Shown here one piece after another: positions 12,170 through 23,600 of a DNA stretch of 64,000 nucleotides (its first letter is position 1; each line of letters opens with the position of its first letter). Made by a program: the position numbers and the translations under genes. Below the pieces are notes generated by a model. That model ran no database searches. It was not told the origin of the DNA and saw only the letters and a list, made by a program, of their open reading frames with translations. The stretch comes from Azadirachta indica. Lineage: Eukaryota; Streptophyta; Magnoliopsida; Sapindales; Meliaceae. The DNA is taken from NCBI GenBank assembly GCA_022749755.1, contig CM040447.1:9852087-9916086 (forward strand), given 5' to 3'.

Positions 12170-13627
12170 TTAGAAGAGTATCAAACCACCCAACAAAATC
12201 CATAACCAACTGATCTTCTTCCCTGCAAAACCAAGTAAATTTGAAATACTAAGTGCCTTTTCGTTTTCACTTTTTCATTAGTTAAAATTTTCTTTTAACG
12301 TTTAATTTTTTTTTATATGTCATTTTATTGATATTAACAGAAGGATATTTGAAAATAAAAAATATTTTTTTATGAGAAGAAATTTAAAATTTAATTTTTC
12401 ATCAATAAATTTTTTTAATTTTTTAAAAAGTTAAATTATTTAAAATACTTTTATTTTATTTTAAAAATTTTATCTCATGCTCTTACAATATAATTTAAGA
12501 AATTTATTCATTAAAATAATTATTTAACTTTTTTAAAAAAATTATTTATGATAATTAAATAATAAATGAATTATTATTCAAAATTTATAAAAACTCTACA
12601 ATAAAAGATATGTAACCAAAATTTTTATTTCAAAAGTTACGGAGGAAAGAATTGTCAATTATCCTTTCAAAAGACTAATTTTCCCAATGTTTTAATTATA
12701 AATTATAAAAGAAACTATTTTTAGTTTCAAAAAATTTCTTTAATTTTAATTTTGCAATGAAAACTTACATATGCTTAATGAAGTGGAGCTCCAAAAAATC
12801 GCTTCACCCTCATCAATATCACTACTGAAGTAACTGCACTTCGTCGTCGTATTGACACCATTATCACAAACACAAACAAATGAATCTTCAGGAGGAGAAT
12901 AACCGCAGACGCCACCGCTTTCCTCGCAGGCATTACATTCATTGTTCAAGTAATAGCTATCATAAGCTCCGTTCGTGTACTTCAACGAAACCCCGTATTC
13001 CCACCGGTTCGGGTCCGTCGGAAAATCCTGCAGAGACACGATCGACGTGTATCCTTCACATTTGAGTAACTGCAAGTCCAGTTCGCCTTCGCTGTTCAAA
13101 TTCGCCGGGGAGTACACGCAGCAGGTGTTCGATGGTGGGAACAGCGGGAGGTTGAGTCCGACGACGGAAGGACAAGTGTAAAAGGAGTCGCAGAGGTGGG
13201 ACGACGAAGGATCACAGATGGGTGAGGCGGAGCACGGTGCAGGTGTGCATGAAAGGAGGAGGAAAGTTGATGGGCCGAGCTGAAACGGGCTGGCCCAATC
13301 GAGGCCCAAATTAGGCGACGGTTGCATAGAGTCGCATGTAGACATTAAGGGCGGGGTGATGGTTAGGGTTGAGGTACCGTAGGATATCGAGGTGATAGGG
13401 TATGAACCGGTGTGGGTTGCGAGGACGAGCTTTTCTGAGCCGGGGGAGCACCTCACGTAGGGGTGGAACCGGGGTGAGCCGCAGCCGTTGCCGGTGCCGA
13501 AGGGGTACTTGACCGGTATTGAGCCGCATGTCGATCGGCAGGATTGGCTTGTGGCCACCATGTACGGCGGTGGGAAGAGAAGGAGGCCTAGGAGAAAGAA
13601 GATGAAGAAGGAAAGGGGAATAGCCAT
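12170..13627 (-). CDS. Wall-associated-kinase-type galacturonan-binding (GUB_WAK_bind) protein without kinase domain
   Basis: Two exons on the minus strand: 13627-12769 and 12222-12170, giving 303 aa. Residues 1-27 form a signal peptide (hydrophobic FFIFFLLGLLLFPP). A GUB_WAK_bind cysteine domain follows, with C30, C34, C49 and C60 around YPFGTGNGCG. A WAK-associated C-terminal motif with the pattern C-x2-C-x6-C-x10-C-x-C lies at about 231-254. Exon 1 ends at a strong donor (GTAAGT). The short last exon follows TTTTGCAG and encodes WKKISWLWILLGGLILF, a C-terminal membrane segment that completes the protein. Reading through the donor instead gives a tail ending CKFSLQN with no membrane anchor. 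No kinase domain is present, so it is probably a cell-wall pectin-binding protein tethered to the plasma membrane. The start ATG sits in a good context (CCATGG). Binding is inferred from the domain. Confidence 0.9.
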
Positions 13628-13989
13628 GGAATGTACTCAATTCGATTTTGTTCTCTTTTTCTTTTATTTTTTTTTTTAGTATGTTAAGTGTAGGTAGAAA
13701 GAAAGAGAAAGTAGATGCTTATCCTCAAGAACTTTTGTTAGTTTTCTACTTGAGAACAACACAATACCATATGTTATGTATTGATTCTAGTAAGTTGCTT
13801 TATTTATTTTGAATTTTGGTAAAGGAATAATATTATCATATATATTTATATATCATATACTTTATTTCTGTTGCATAAATGTTTATGTATTAATTTTTTC
13901 TTTTTCTTTTTAGGTCTTGTTGTTCAATTTAGAAGATATTTGGATTGGGAGATAGTGTCATACGTAAATCCAAACCCATATGTGCGTTA

Positions 13990-14180
13990 CAAATTCAGGT
14001 TCTTGGTGTCATACAAGTAGTTGGGTGATAAGGACCACCCTTTTTCTCAAATTGAGGGGAGGGTTTGAATCCTACTGAAAAAACTCTTCCATATTAGTAT
14101 GGATATTTTCTCTCCTAATTTATCTTATTTACGAGGGTAAAATATCCCACTTTATGTGAATTAGTTTACGGGATTTATTA
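13990..14180 (+). mobile_element. SINE-like element
   Basis: A polymerase III B-box-like GGGTTTGAATCC lies at 14061-14072, with a weak A-box-like stretch (tagttgggtgataagg) about 45 bp upstream. This spacing is typical of tRNA-derived plant SINEs. No clear target-site duplication was found, so this is a moderate call. Confidence 0.4.
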
Positions 14181-14765
14181 TAGGCATTATCTAAATTTTT
14201 AATAAAATTTTAATTGTAATATTTTTTTAATTATTTTTTTAAAAGGTAAAGTGGGGGCAGGCATATCCGAAAGATAATTTTTATAGCCTACTTTACAATC
14301 CTCGAGAGTTGAACAAGGTTGCTTTACAAATAAAGGGTAGATAACCAACTTTATTGAGGAGAGGGAGAGGGGGTGCAAATTCTAACTGTGATATAAACTT
14401 ATGGTAATATTTAAAAAAAAAAAAAAATCAAGTTTTTGGTTCTATACATCCATGGATGAAATTGAAATTTTATTTATAGAGAGTGAAAACGTATAGATTT
14501 CAAATCTATAGCAATAAAATTATAAAAAAAATATTTTAAAGACCAAATAAAACAACTGTAGTTCTTTAAATATTATTTTTAGGACTGGGGAGTCAAGGCC
14601 ACTTCAAGCCCTGACTAACTCATGTATAAATAATGATGTGCGTATCTAATTAATATTATTATTTTTTTTAAAATCGTGGTAGTTTAGACTAGGAGATAAC
14701 CCAATTTCTGAAGGATAAAACTAATGATATGTCCTTTCTATTTTCAGTCTCACTATTTATTTATT
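14181..14765. other. Non-coding repeat-like spacer
   Basis: No gene. It contains a stretch rich in G/A runs (about 14243-14390) that may be another degraded short interspersed element, then plain AT-rich DNA up to the MITE. The last nine bases, 14757-14765, are the left target-site copy of that MITE. Confidence 0.4.
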
Positions 14766-15028
14766 GGAAAATTTTTAACAATAACCAAGTTTTAAATATA
14801 ATTTTCTTAAATAATCACTATTTAAAATATATTTAAAAAATGATCGAGTTAAATTTTTTTGAACTAAAATATCCTTATAGAAAATTTTCAAAAATGATCA
14901 ACATTTACTTTCATGTAAGGGTATTTTAGTTTAAAAAAATTTGAGTCGGTTATTTTTAAAATAAATTTTGAAGAGTAGTCATTTATAAAAATTTAGCTTC
15001 AAGACTTGTTCATTTTTGTTAAATTTTC
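14766..15028. mobile_element. MITE with ~115-bp inverted repeats and 9-bp target-site duplication
   Basis: The left arm starts GGAAAATTTTTAACAATAAC and the right end, reversed, starts GAAAATTTAACAAAAATGAA. The arms stay similar inward to the matching pair AACTAAAATATCCTTA and AACTAAAATACCCTTA. An exact 9-bp direct repeat, TTATTTATT, flanks the element at 14757-14765 and 15029-15037. The 9-bp duplication points to Mutator-type mobilisation. No coding capacity. Confidence 0.8.
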
Positions 15029-15796
15029 TTATTTATTTAATTGATCAAGAATCTATATAAAAGAGTGATAAATATATAAATTCGATTTTACAAATTAATA
15101 TAATTTGTTTATATCATTGACATATATCTTACATTTTTTAGAGAGTTAAAAAAGCTTATGAACTTAAAAGAAAAAAAGAATTATATAAAATGATAGACAC
15201 TAAATATATTTTTATCAAGTACCACTTAAAAAAATTTTAAATAAATTTATTAGTAAAATATCTCTTCCATTATGAAATTACTTATTAACATATGTTTTAT
15301 AACACACTTCAATAGAACAAAAAGAATGCTTATATAATTATAATTATAATTACCAAACCAAATATTTACCTTAAAACAGCTTAATTTTAGTAGAATTATT
15401 TAGTGTAGGGATTGTATTATATATCTTTTTCTTTTTGAAATACTATATTAACATATACATTACACAATATATACAGCAATTAGGGGTGTACACTTTTGCC
15501 GAGAGTTTACATAATAACTCCCAACAGATATACTCAACCAAAAATCTATCTACATATTGCGAGAGATTTACCCTCGCTGAAATTAAAAGCCAGATTATAC
15601 AGAAACTCGTGTTGGAGTAAATTATATTGTTTTAGTGGCTACAATAAAATGTTAGTATTTTCTAAGAGAAGGGTGGAATAACTTTTCAAAATTTTTATGT
15701 ACTTTTTGCGAATGTTTAGAGAGAATATATACTCTCTTAAAAAGTATGGATTGCAATTGCTTTGATTTGCAGTTATCATCCTTTTACCACTTAGAT
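15029..15796. other. AT-rich intergenic spacer
   Basis: No gene recognised. Two overlapping short plus-strand frames near 15435-15681 are low-complexity and resemble no family I know. Confidence 0.5.
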
Positions 15797-15799
15797 TAA

Positions 15800-16168
15800 G
15801 AGAGTGGAATTCCACTTTGGTCTCTAAATGTTTTAAAAATTTTGCACTTTGATAATTTTATTTGATTCTATTTTAAAAAATTCTTTAATATTTTATAATT
15901 TAGTGAACTTCAATTTAGTCCTTTGATCAAAATTTCATCACATTCCTGTCAATTGTACTAAATGTGAGATAGATGAGATAGTATTATAACAACCTTTATA
16001 GTTTTTTTAAAAGAGTCAAATAAGGTGACAAAATTGTATGATTTCTGATATATAGAGACTAAAGTGAAATTCTTTCTAAATAGTTAGGAATTTGTTGAAA
16101 CAAATTCAATTATAAAGTATTAAAATGTATATATCTAAAAACATTAGAGACTAAAGTGAAAGTTCTCT
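15800..16168. mobile_element. Tourist/PIF-Harbinger-like MITE
   Basis: The left end reads GAGAGTGGAATTCCACTTTG then GTCTCTAA. The right end, reversed, reads AGAGAACTTTCACTTTAGTC then TCTAA. The shared CACTTTRGTCTCTAA core is plain. TAA flanks both ends (15797-15799 and 16169-16171), which fits the 3-bp TTA/TAA target preference of PIF/Harbinger elements. Length 369 bp, no coding capacity. Confidence 0.65.
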
Positions 16169-16320
16169 TAAATTAGAGTGTTATAGATAAAAAAAAAAGA
16201 ATAATTATTACAATTCGAAATCCATAATTGGAGTAACGTAACTTGATAACTTGCTTATATTAATAATTAGTTCTAGAATAATATTAACATTTTGTTATAT
16301 TTAAGTAAAACTAATTTACA

Positions 16321-16560
16321 CCCGGGCTTAGCTCGAGTGGTTAGAAAGAAAGAGTTATGATTTCGAAACTTACTAAGAGTATTTACCATCAAAATATGTG
16401 GGATTTCTACTAAAATGTAGGATCTATTATCTACTAAATGTAAAATCTTCCATATTAGAGTGTAGGTAAAATTCGCATTCTGTGAGGGTAGACATTGCTT
16501 GTATCGAGCATAAAAATTCGGACATTAGTAATATGTACTTATAATATGTAATATTTTAAA
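16321..16560 (+). mobile_element. tRNA-derived SINE
   Basis: An A-box TAGCTCGAGTGG at 16329-16340 fits the polymerase III consensus fully. A B-box-like gatttcgaaac lies at about 16359-16369, giving normal internal-promoter spacing. The unit ends near an A-rich tract at about 16556. It cannot be a tRNA gene because no tRNA fold continues after the B-box. Confidence 0.6.
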
Positions 16561-17320
16561 AAAAAGGAAAACTAATTTGATTTTTTTAATCAATCATTTA
16601 ATTTTTTTTATTTTTATTACTTGTGACTTAAAATGATTAAATTATATTGTCATTATATGCAAATTTTTATGGATATATTTTATATATTAGATTTAAGTAA
16701 TCAACACTATAAATGATTTACACTTGTTTGCTACTAAAAGCCTTCATAAAAATAGGGATATTGGTAGATAAAAGTTTAAGTAAAAAATTGAAACAACTAA
16801 TAGTTTACTATTTCAACTCATATTTACAAAATTGACATATACTCCCATAGATCTATAATTTATTTAGTATAACTTTTCAAATTGAGTTTTTTGAAATAAA
16901 ATTTTTATGAATAAAGTTTTTATAAGTAGAGTTTTATAAAAAATTTATCAATAAAAAATAAATATAATAATAATGATAAATATTACATATATATATATAC
17001 ACACAGTCACACAAACACAATACACCAAAAATAAAAAATAATTAATAAATTTTAAAAATGGAAACCAATATTTGGGATCTTTTCAAACAATAAATTATAA
17101 AATATAAAGAGATAAATGTGCATCAAAATTACTAATTTTCTTCAAATTATCACTATCACTCTCCATTTCTACAATTCCTTTGTAACCCACTTCATTTTTC
17201 ATATTATCAACATAATTCAACTCTTTTTCTCTATCAAAATATCAAAATTTTATAATTATTTTTTTCTCAACATCAAACATCACTAACGACCAATTTTTCA
17301 CCCATAGATTTAAAAAAATG
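16561..17320. other. AT-rich intergenic spacer
   Basis: No gene seen. Contains a TA/CA dinucleotide run near 16985-17003 and pyrimidine-rich stretches. Confidence 0.5.
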
Positions 17321-17397
17321 AAGGAAAAGAAGAAATCGAAGGAAAAGAAGAAATCAAAGAAAAAGAAGAAATCGAAGAAGAAGAAGAAGAAGAAAGA
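17321..17397 (+). repeat. Purine-only GAA/AAG-rich tandem tract
   Basis: An imperfect repeat of ggaaaagaagaaatcgaa and related units is almost entirely purine on the plus strand. It has the form of a triplex-prone polypurine tract. One frame would code a lysine/glutamate-rich peptide, but there is no supporting gene. Confidence 0.75.
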
Positions 17398-17401
17398 GGT
17401 T

Positions 17402-17610
17402 TTTTTTATTAAATATACATATTTTTAATTTTTAATTTTAATTTTAAATTATAAGAACTATTATACCCCTTTTCACTATAATAGTGACTAAAAATCAAAG
17501 AGTGTTTTTATTAAATATATATTTTTTAATTTTTAATTTTAATTTTAAGTTATTAGAACTATTATATTCCTTTCCACTATAATAGTGACAAAAAAATTGT
17601 AACGAAAGGA
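17402..17610. repeat. Tandem duplication of a ~105-bp unit
   Basis: The unit starting ttttttattaaatatacata and ending with cactataatagtgac is followed directly by a second copy (about 17402-17506, then about 17507-17610). The copies differ at a handful of positions. Each contains the small palindrome cactataatagtg. No coding role seen. Confidence 0.75.
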
Positions 17611-18189
17611 TCTTACTGACACATATTTTCGTTTTAAATGACTATTTAACATTTACTTTAACAAATGTAGTCCAACTATCATTCTCTCTAATTAAGTATT
17701 TATTAAAGGAAATTGACAGATATCTTATGTATTGGGAGAAAACAAATACCCCTTAAAGTTTAGGAGAAAACGAATAAACCTAGAGTATGAAAAATATTAG
17801 ATATCTCTTGTGACTTTTACTTTTATCAGTTGATTTGTTTAGTTATTGTTATTTTTACTTTAAACTTTAAAAAAAAAAGTAACATATACTTTTTTAATTA
17901 GAACAATTTAGTCCTTATTTTTTAAAAGAAAATTAAATTACTATTATGTTTAAACATCATATAAAGCAATTTTAAATATGCTAAAAGTAGTACCATGAGC
18001 CATATTAAAATTTTGGAAAACAATCAAACGGCCACCAGACTCCGTTACCCGACCCTCAAACCAATGCGCCAATGTGCCATGCTAGAGTCTCCTATAAGTC
18101 AAACGTTTGACTATGATTAAAATCGAACAGCAGGTAATCAAAACTTGCACATTAAAATAATAGAAGAGAAAGCAGCCAATCATAGCCCT
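17611..18189. other. Upstream region of the DnaJ gene
   Basis: AT-rich until about 18005, then more GC-balanced around 18020-18110 (cggccaccagactccgttac), where the DnaJ promoter probably sits. No TATA element could be assigned with confidence. Confidence 0.4.
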
Positions 18190-18367
18190 CTTATTATCAG
18201 TTTTTATTCTCCAGTAAATTGAGAGCGAGCCCTCAAGCCTCATCCTCTACCTGTGCGTCCGCTTTTCTTCCGCGACACAGCTCTCCTATCTCTCTCTTTC
18301 TTTATGCAAACGAAAGAAAGATAAAACGACAGAGAAAGAAAGATAAAACGACGACGACGAAAATCAG
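18190..18367 (+). other. DJA6: Probable 5' UTR exon of the DnaJ gene
   Basis: A pyrimidine-rich leader followed by a splice-donor-like aaatcag/gtttgt at 18367/18368. The next acceptor (tttttgtag) at 20577 opens the exon that holds the start codon, so a 2.2-kb intron would lie in the 5' UTR. The short open frame here (18219-18425) is not homologous to anything known to me. The start of this exon is a guess. Confidence 0.5.
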
Positions 18368-20632
18368 GTTTGTTTCTGAACATCGCTTTCTCTTTAACGG
18401 CCCTAATTTTGTTCAGCGTTCCTAGAATCGACATGTGAATATAAGTAATTTTAGCTCTGCAGTTGTTGAAAAAGCATTATGTGAATTTATTTTTAGGTTT
18501 ATTGCTGATTCATACGGATTGTCGATTCGTGCTTTTATTAGTTTTTCTTATTATTTAGGAATTTCTTTGCTGTTTTATTTTAGTACAATTTCTTTTTAGC
18601 GTTTCCTGATTGTGGGATTTTAAAAACTGGTAGTTAGGCATTAGTATTTTTTTTTTTTTAGGGTTTATTTTTTTCTTTTAATTTTGGGAAATAAAAATGG
18701 AACTTTTTGAGCTAGTAAAAGTGAAGGGAAAAAGTTTTACAATGCTATTAAGATGCTGGGAAAATGTGCTTTGGTAGACTAAAAGTTTCTTTAAGTGAAA
18801 CAAGGCACACTTGCTTTTAATTTTAAAAGAAGGGAATGGGGTGTATAAAATTCTTTTATTTGTGTACTGAGAAATAGTTGGCGGAAAAGAGGAAGGATAT
18901 GTTAATCAGTGAGTTTTGTTAAAACCAATTGTCCTATAATAGGATGGAAGAGGAAAGGGAATAAAGAGTTTCATTCAGGCTAGATAATTACTTGGAGTTG
19001 TTAACCTTGCCTTTAAACATAAATGAACTGGGTATGATTGAGTATATAGAGGATGGTGTTCACTTTTTGGGGTTGGGGATACGGTGGGAGTGCGCTATGT
19101 TGGGATGTGCAATGTGGTTCAGTAGATGACTGTTGAGAAAAATTTTGCCAAAGCTTACAACCTGTTATAGGTCACTGATTTAGTTTTTCTACTTCTGTCT
19201 GTTAGTGATAATACTAACTTTATATTTCATCCATAAGAAAATATGAGGCCTAAGGCATGTCTGGGTCCTTCTTGGAAAATAAGAGCAGTTGTACTTAAGG
19301 TACTGTAACTTTGTGGCTTAAACAATCAAGTTTTCGTCTGGTGAATGAAAGACATGAGTCTGATTTCAGATCTTAATTATTGGGTTGTTTCTCCTAAAAA
19401 ATTGTTGTAAACTTGGTCTTGTTTTAGCTTCTAATATCGTATGGTTTGTGGTCAAATCATGGTATTAAAAATATTTTAGCTCATTTTAGTGATTGAATTG
19501 CCATTTTTTCTCAAAGTCTAAGATTGTTTATTAGATGCATCTATAGTTTTTATTCCCATCCCATGTAGTTGGTAATATGAATCTGGAACAATCTTGCTTT
19601 AACGTACACGTTGTGTTTTAGCATTAACAGTACATAGATTAAATGAGACTGGAAGTCATTCTTAGTTGAAAACATTTCTGAACAGTCCTAAACTTCAAAT
19701 TTGAGTTAAAATTGGGTTGCAACAACTCATCTTTGGAATGCAACTAGTTGTCCTTTTATGTTTCCTTATGACCCATTATCACGCACCCACCCACCCACGC
19801 ACACACACACACGCACATATATATCACTTGTTAATGTTAATGTATGTACATACAACTGCTGCTCACTGTTACTTTCAGCTCTACTAACTTGGATGGAAAA
19901 TGTTAGAGAACCTTTTTATTTTCCTTTGCATTGGTGAATATAACGGAAAAGGAGATAGAAATTAGCTTATTTGGTCCCAGATACCAAATTAAATGTTATC
20001 ATGCATATTGTTTTGTGCAATATAACTATGCAAGTCACTATATGCCTAAGCTATGTATTAGGCCAGTTGAGACAACATTATCCTTCGACCTATTTCCCCT
20101 TTTTGAGTTCAAGCAATGAACTAATTATATGTCCAGTAATTTAGTTAACTTAGTTTGCAGTATGGTATCTTTAGATTACAACTTGCAGTCAGTGACAAGG
20201 TTACAATCAACATCAATTTGTAAAAGTAGCCTACCTATGTTAACTTGATATATTTTTTTACCAGATAAGATATCTGCACTTGTCATTAGTTTTAATATTC
20301 ATTACCAGATTAACTATTATCTGAATTGGCATTGCTTGAAATGAAGTCCATTGATTTCAAATTGATATTTTTTTTTATGTTGTTTAATATTTGAGAATCT
20401 TATAATTTTTTGCCAAACAAATTATTTAGTTAGTGAGTTAGATAGTGCCATAATTTTTTTCTAGATTGCAGCGAGGATTTGGCTTTTATCATTTTCTTAA
20501 CATTTATTATGTGTACATTAAATCTCAAGTCACGAATTCAGCTTGCTCTTATCCGAAAAATGCACTTATTTTTGTAGGACATTGGATTAAGCTTGTTGAT
20601 CAGCCCACTTTCCCTTGCTAAAAACTTCTTGG

Positions 20633-23600
20633 ATGGCCATTATACCTTGTGGAAGTACATGGGTTGCCCAATGGGGTATTCGTCCTCAGTTTACACTAAG
20701 ATCCTATACCACAAACAGGATATCAACACTCCACTCCGGGTGAGCATTTATGTAATTTATTATATTTTTGTTATTTTTCTTTTTAAATATGTATTAAATA
20801 TTGAATTAACTAGTTTGTTTGCAAGTATTTACTTCTGTAGTTCCAAATAGTTGATAGAGTTGTGCTATCTTTGTAATTTGGTGGTTGAGCCATGAATGCG
20901 TTTGTGATAGAAGGCAGCACATTTTGTTTTAATGCCTTTCTAAGTGAATATTAGCAATTCTGAAGTTGAGCGTCATATAAAATAAAATTGATGGCCTGCA
21001 GTTCTCATATTTAAGAACACATGTAACTTTGAGAATGTCTGATGGGTCCTTCAATCAAATGCCCTTAATATGTTCCTCATGTTTTGAATCTCCTTGAATT
21101 CTTGCAACCCAAGTGATATAGATTTTACTATCATCTTGGGCTTTCTGTGAGAATTTGTTCTTTACACTATTGCTTTGAAATTGCACATGTTTGCTAACAC
21201 CTCTAATTTTGTTCTAAGTTACGCATGATAGAGAATATATTAGGCAAGTAAAAAGATGAGCTGTGAAGGATCTATTACATGTGTAGTAGAGTAACGAGCT
21301 ACTACGGGCAAAGCAAAAGAAAAGAAAAGCTCAGTTAACTGTAAAAGTAGTGGGTCTTAGATGATGTTTTGAGTTGTCTTCATCTACTTTCTTGCCAGGA
21401 TTTTTTTCACTAATCAAACTAAATCTAAACTGAGGAATTTCCTTAGGAAGAGGGACAATTCCAATGAATACAATTTAAGACAGCATGGAAGACCTTTCTT
21501 AAATTCACCAAGTTAGTTTGGAGGTGATTTTGTCTCTTTACTGTACATACAGAGATAGCGTTGACTGGGATACTACCTCTAGAATTTATTACAAATTATA
21601 ACAATCCAATTTACTCAAAAGAAAAAATTTTGGAAGCAACAAATGATTGTTAGTATCTTGTATAATGGAGCAAACATGGACTGATCTTTGACTGGTTTCA
21701 ATGCTTGGAAAAGGAGCTTACTATACCAGTTCTAATATAGTGCTCAGACCTGAATAAAATAGTGAAAACAAAATCATACTTATTTTCTGCCAAACAGAGG
21801 AATAAAGACTCGTGGCCCATAAGAGGAGCTTCTCAGATACTTCATGGACCCCACCCGTATCCCTGTGTTAGTATTTAAGAAGGCATGATTTCTGTTGGAC
21901 ATGCATGTGTTCAATTAATATAACTGGGTAATTGCTCTGTGAACTTAATGTACCTGACTGATTCGAGTCCAAGTTTTTATGGTGTACTTGGAGAGAAGCA
22001 TTCTGTTTTCCTTTACTTGTGGGCATGTGCATCCTTTGACATGACAGAATATCTGTTCTCTCTTTTATAAATTTACATTTCCATAAAATGGGAAAAAAAT
22101 GGGAAAAACCCCATTCTCTGCTTGAGATATATGGGTTAGGTTTAAATAGTTGATTGGTTAATAGTTTCTTTCATTCACATCAAATGGTTGATGCAGTTGA
22201 TGCATGATCCTTGCCAATGGTTATAGCACTCCACTAGTATGGGTGTTTGCACTTTATAAAACGTGGTTTGAAGGGACACAGCATTGTATTGGAGCAAATC
22301 ATAGTTGTATAGCTTTAAATCTGCATTTTGTTAAGTGTGGGTGATAGTTCTCCTATCTGGATGCTCAAATAGGAGTTAAAATGTGGATTTTGTTTCTCAT
22401 CCTTTGTATTTATCCAAGGGCTGAAATTGTAATTTTCTAAGAAAACTAAAAGCTGAGAGGCTGACACCCTGTCAGTGGTAACTCATCTTTCTTGTCTCTC
22501 TCCTTCATCTTGATTTCTCTCTCTCTTATTCTAATAGCTGTTAAAAATTGAAAAATAAAAATGCCATCTCTTTTGTTACTTCTCTTCCACGAGTTTTGCA
22601 GTTCCACCCAATATATACCCTGTAATTCCATTCTTTCTGCCTCTCTAGGAATGAAAACTGCAGAAAAATAAGAGAGGAATAAAAGGTAATTTGCATTGTA
22701 TATGCTGGTGACTGGGATAAGTACGTCTTGGCAAGGTAGTGAGCTTGCATGAATCATGTGTAGACAGGACGGGGCTTTTTTTTTAATGGAAGTTTAGTGC
22801 CTTGTAATATTGGAATTAAATTTTGGTGGTTGAAGGATTCTTGTTCTCTTTAGCAAAAGCAACTTTTTGAAGCATGGCATATTGCATTGACAGTCTCCAT
22901 ATTTTAGTAGTTGTGTGAAGGGTGTCTAATTTATATCTTACCGTTATGCAGTGTTACAAGCAGGATAAGCTGTCTGGCCGCCCCAAGTTCAAGCTTTTTT
23001 TCACGTGATTCCTTCGCTTTGTTATCTTATGCGGGTGCATCTCAAACTTCACATCGTCGTAGGGGAGCACGGTTAATTGTTAGAGCTGATACTGTGAGTA
23101 TAGGCTTTATTTGTTCTTTTGGACTGTGGAGCTTTTTTGGTTGTTTTGTGGGTTTATAACTGCATTTTGACATATTGGCAATGCAATTGATGTTCTCATT
23201 CCCTGCGTGATTATATGCATGTGTAGGATTTCTATTCTGTCCTTGGGGTGTCAAGAAATGCAAGCAAATCTGAAATTAAAAGTGGTACGTAGACATTATT
23301 ATGCTGAACTGTTCTATTACATTCATCACATGTTTGTTCTCTGCTTTTCTTTTTTGGTTTGTTTTTCAAGTTAATCTTTGATTGTGGCCTGTGCAAATAT
23401 TTGAAGCTTAATATTTTACTTGGGCTGTGGGGTTATCTGATTGCAAGGCCCGAAGATCCATCAAGAGTTTCTTTTTTGTTAACTGCATGAATGATTCTAT
23501 TTTTTCCTTTAGCTGTTTGCTTTGCGGTTTCTGTCTTTGTCCATTATATCTTGCTTCTCTCTGTGTGTGTCAGTTTATCTACACAGACGATGTGGTTGTA

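Noticed and set aside
16321..16395. tRNA gene at the A-box TAGCTCGAGTGG
   Set aside because: No anticodon arm or acceptor stem can be formed around it; better explained as a SINE head.
17700..17830. TIR-like block (ataccccttaaagtttagg)
   Set aside because: It resembles MULE ends, but no inverted partner was found within the window.
18219..18425. 68-codon plus-strand frame and its minus-strand shadow
   Set aside because: It lies in the presumed DnaJ leader, spans a likely splice donor and has only low-complexity Arg/Lys/Thr content.
20593..20739. Open frame from 20593 as the DnaJ N-terminus
   Set aside because: It begins with TTG and does not join in frame to the exon at 22952. The ATG at 20633, in another frame, gives [10 protein letters not shown] and splices cleanly.
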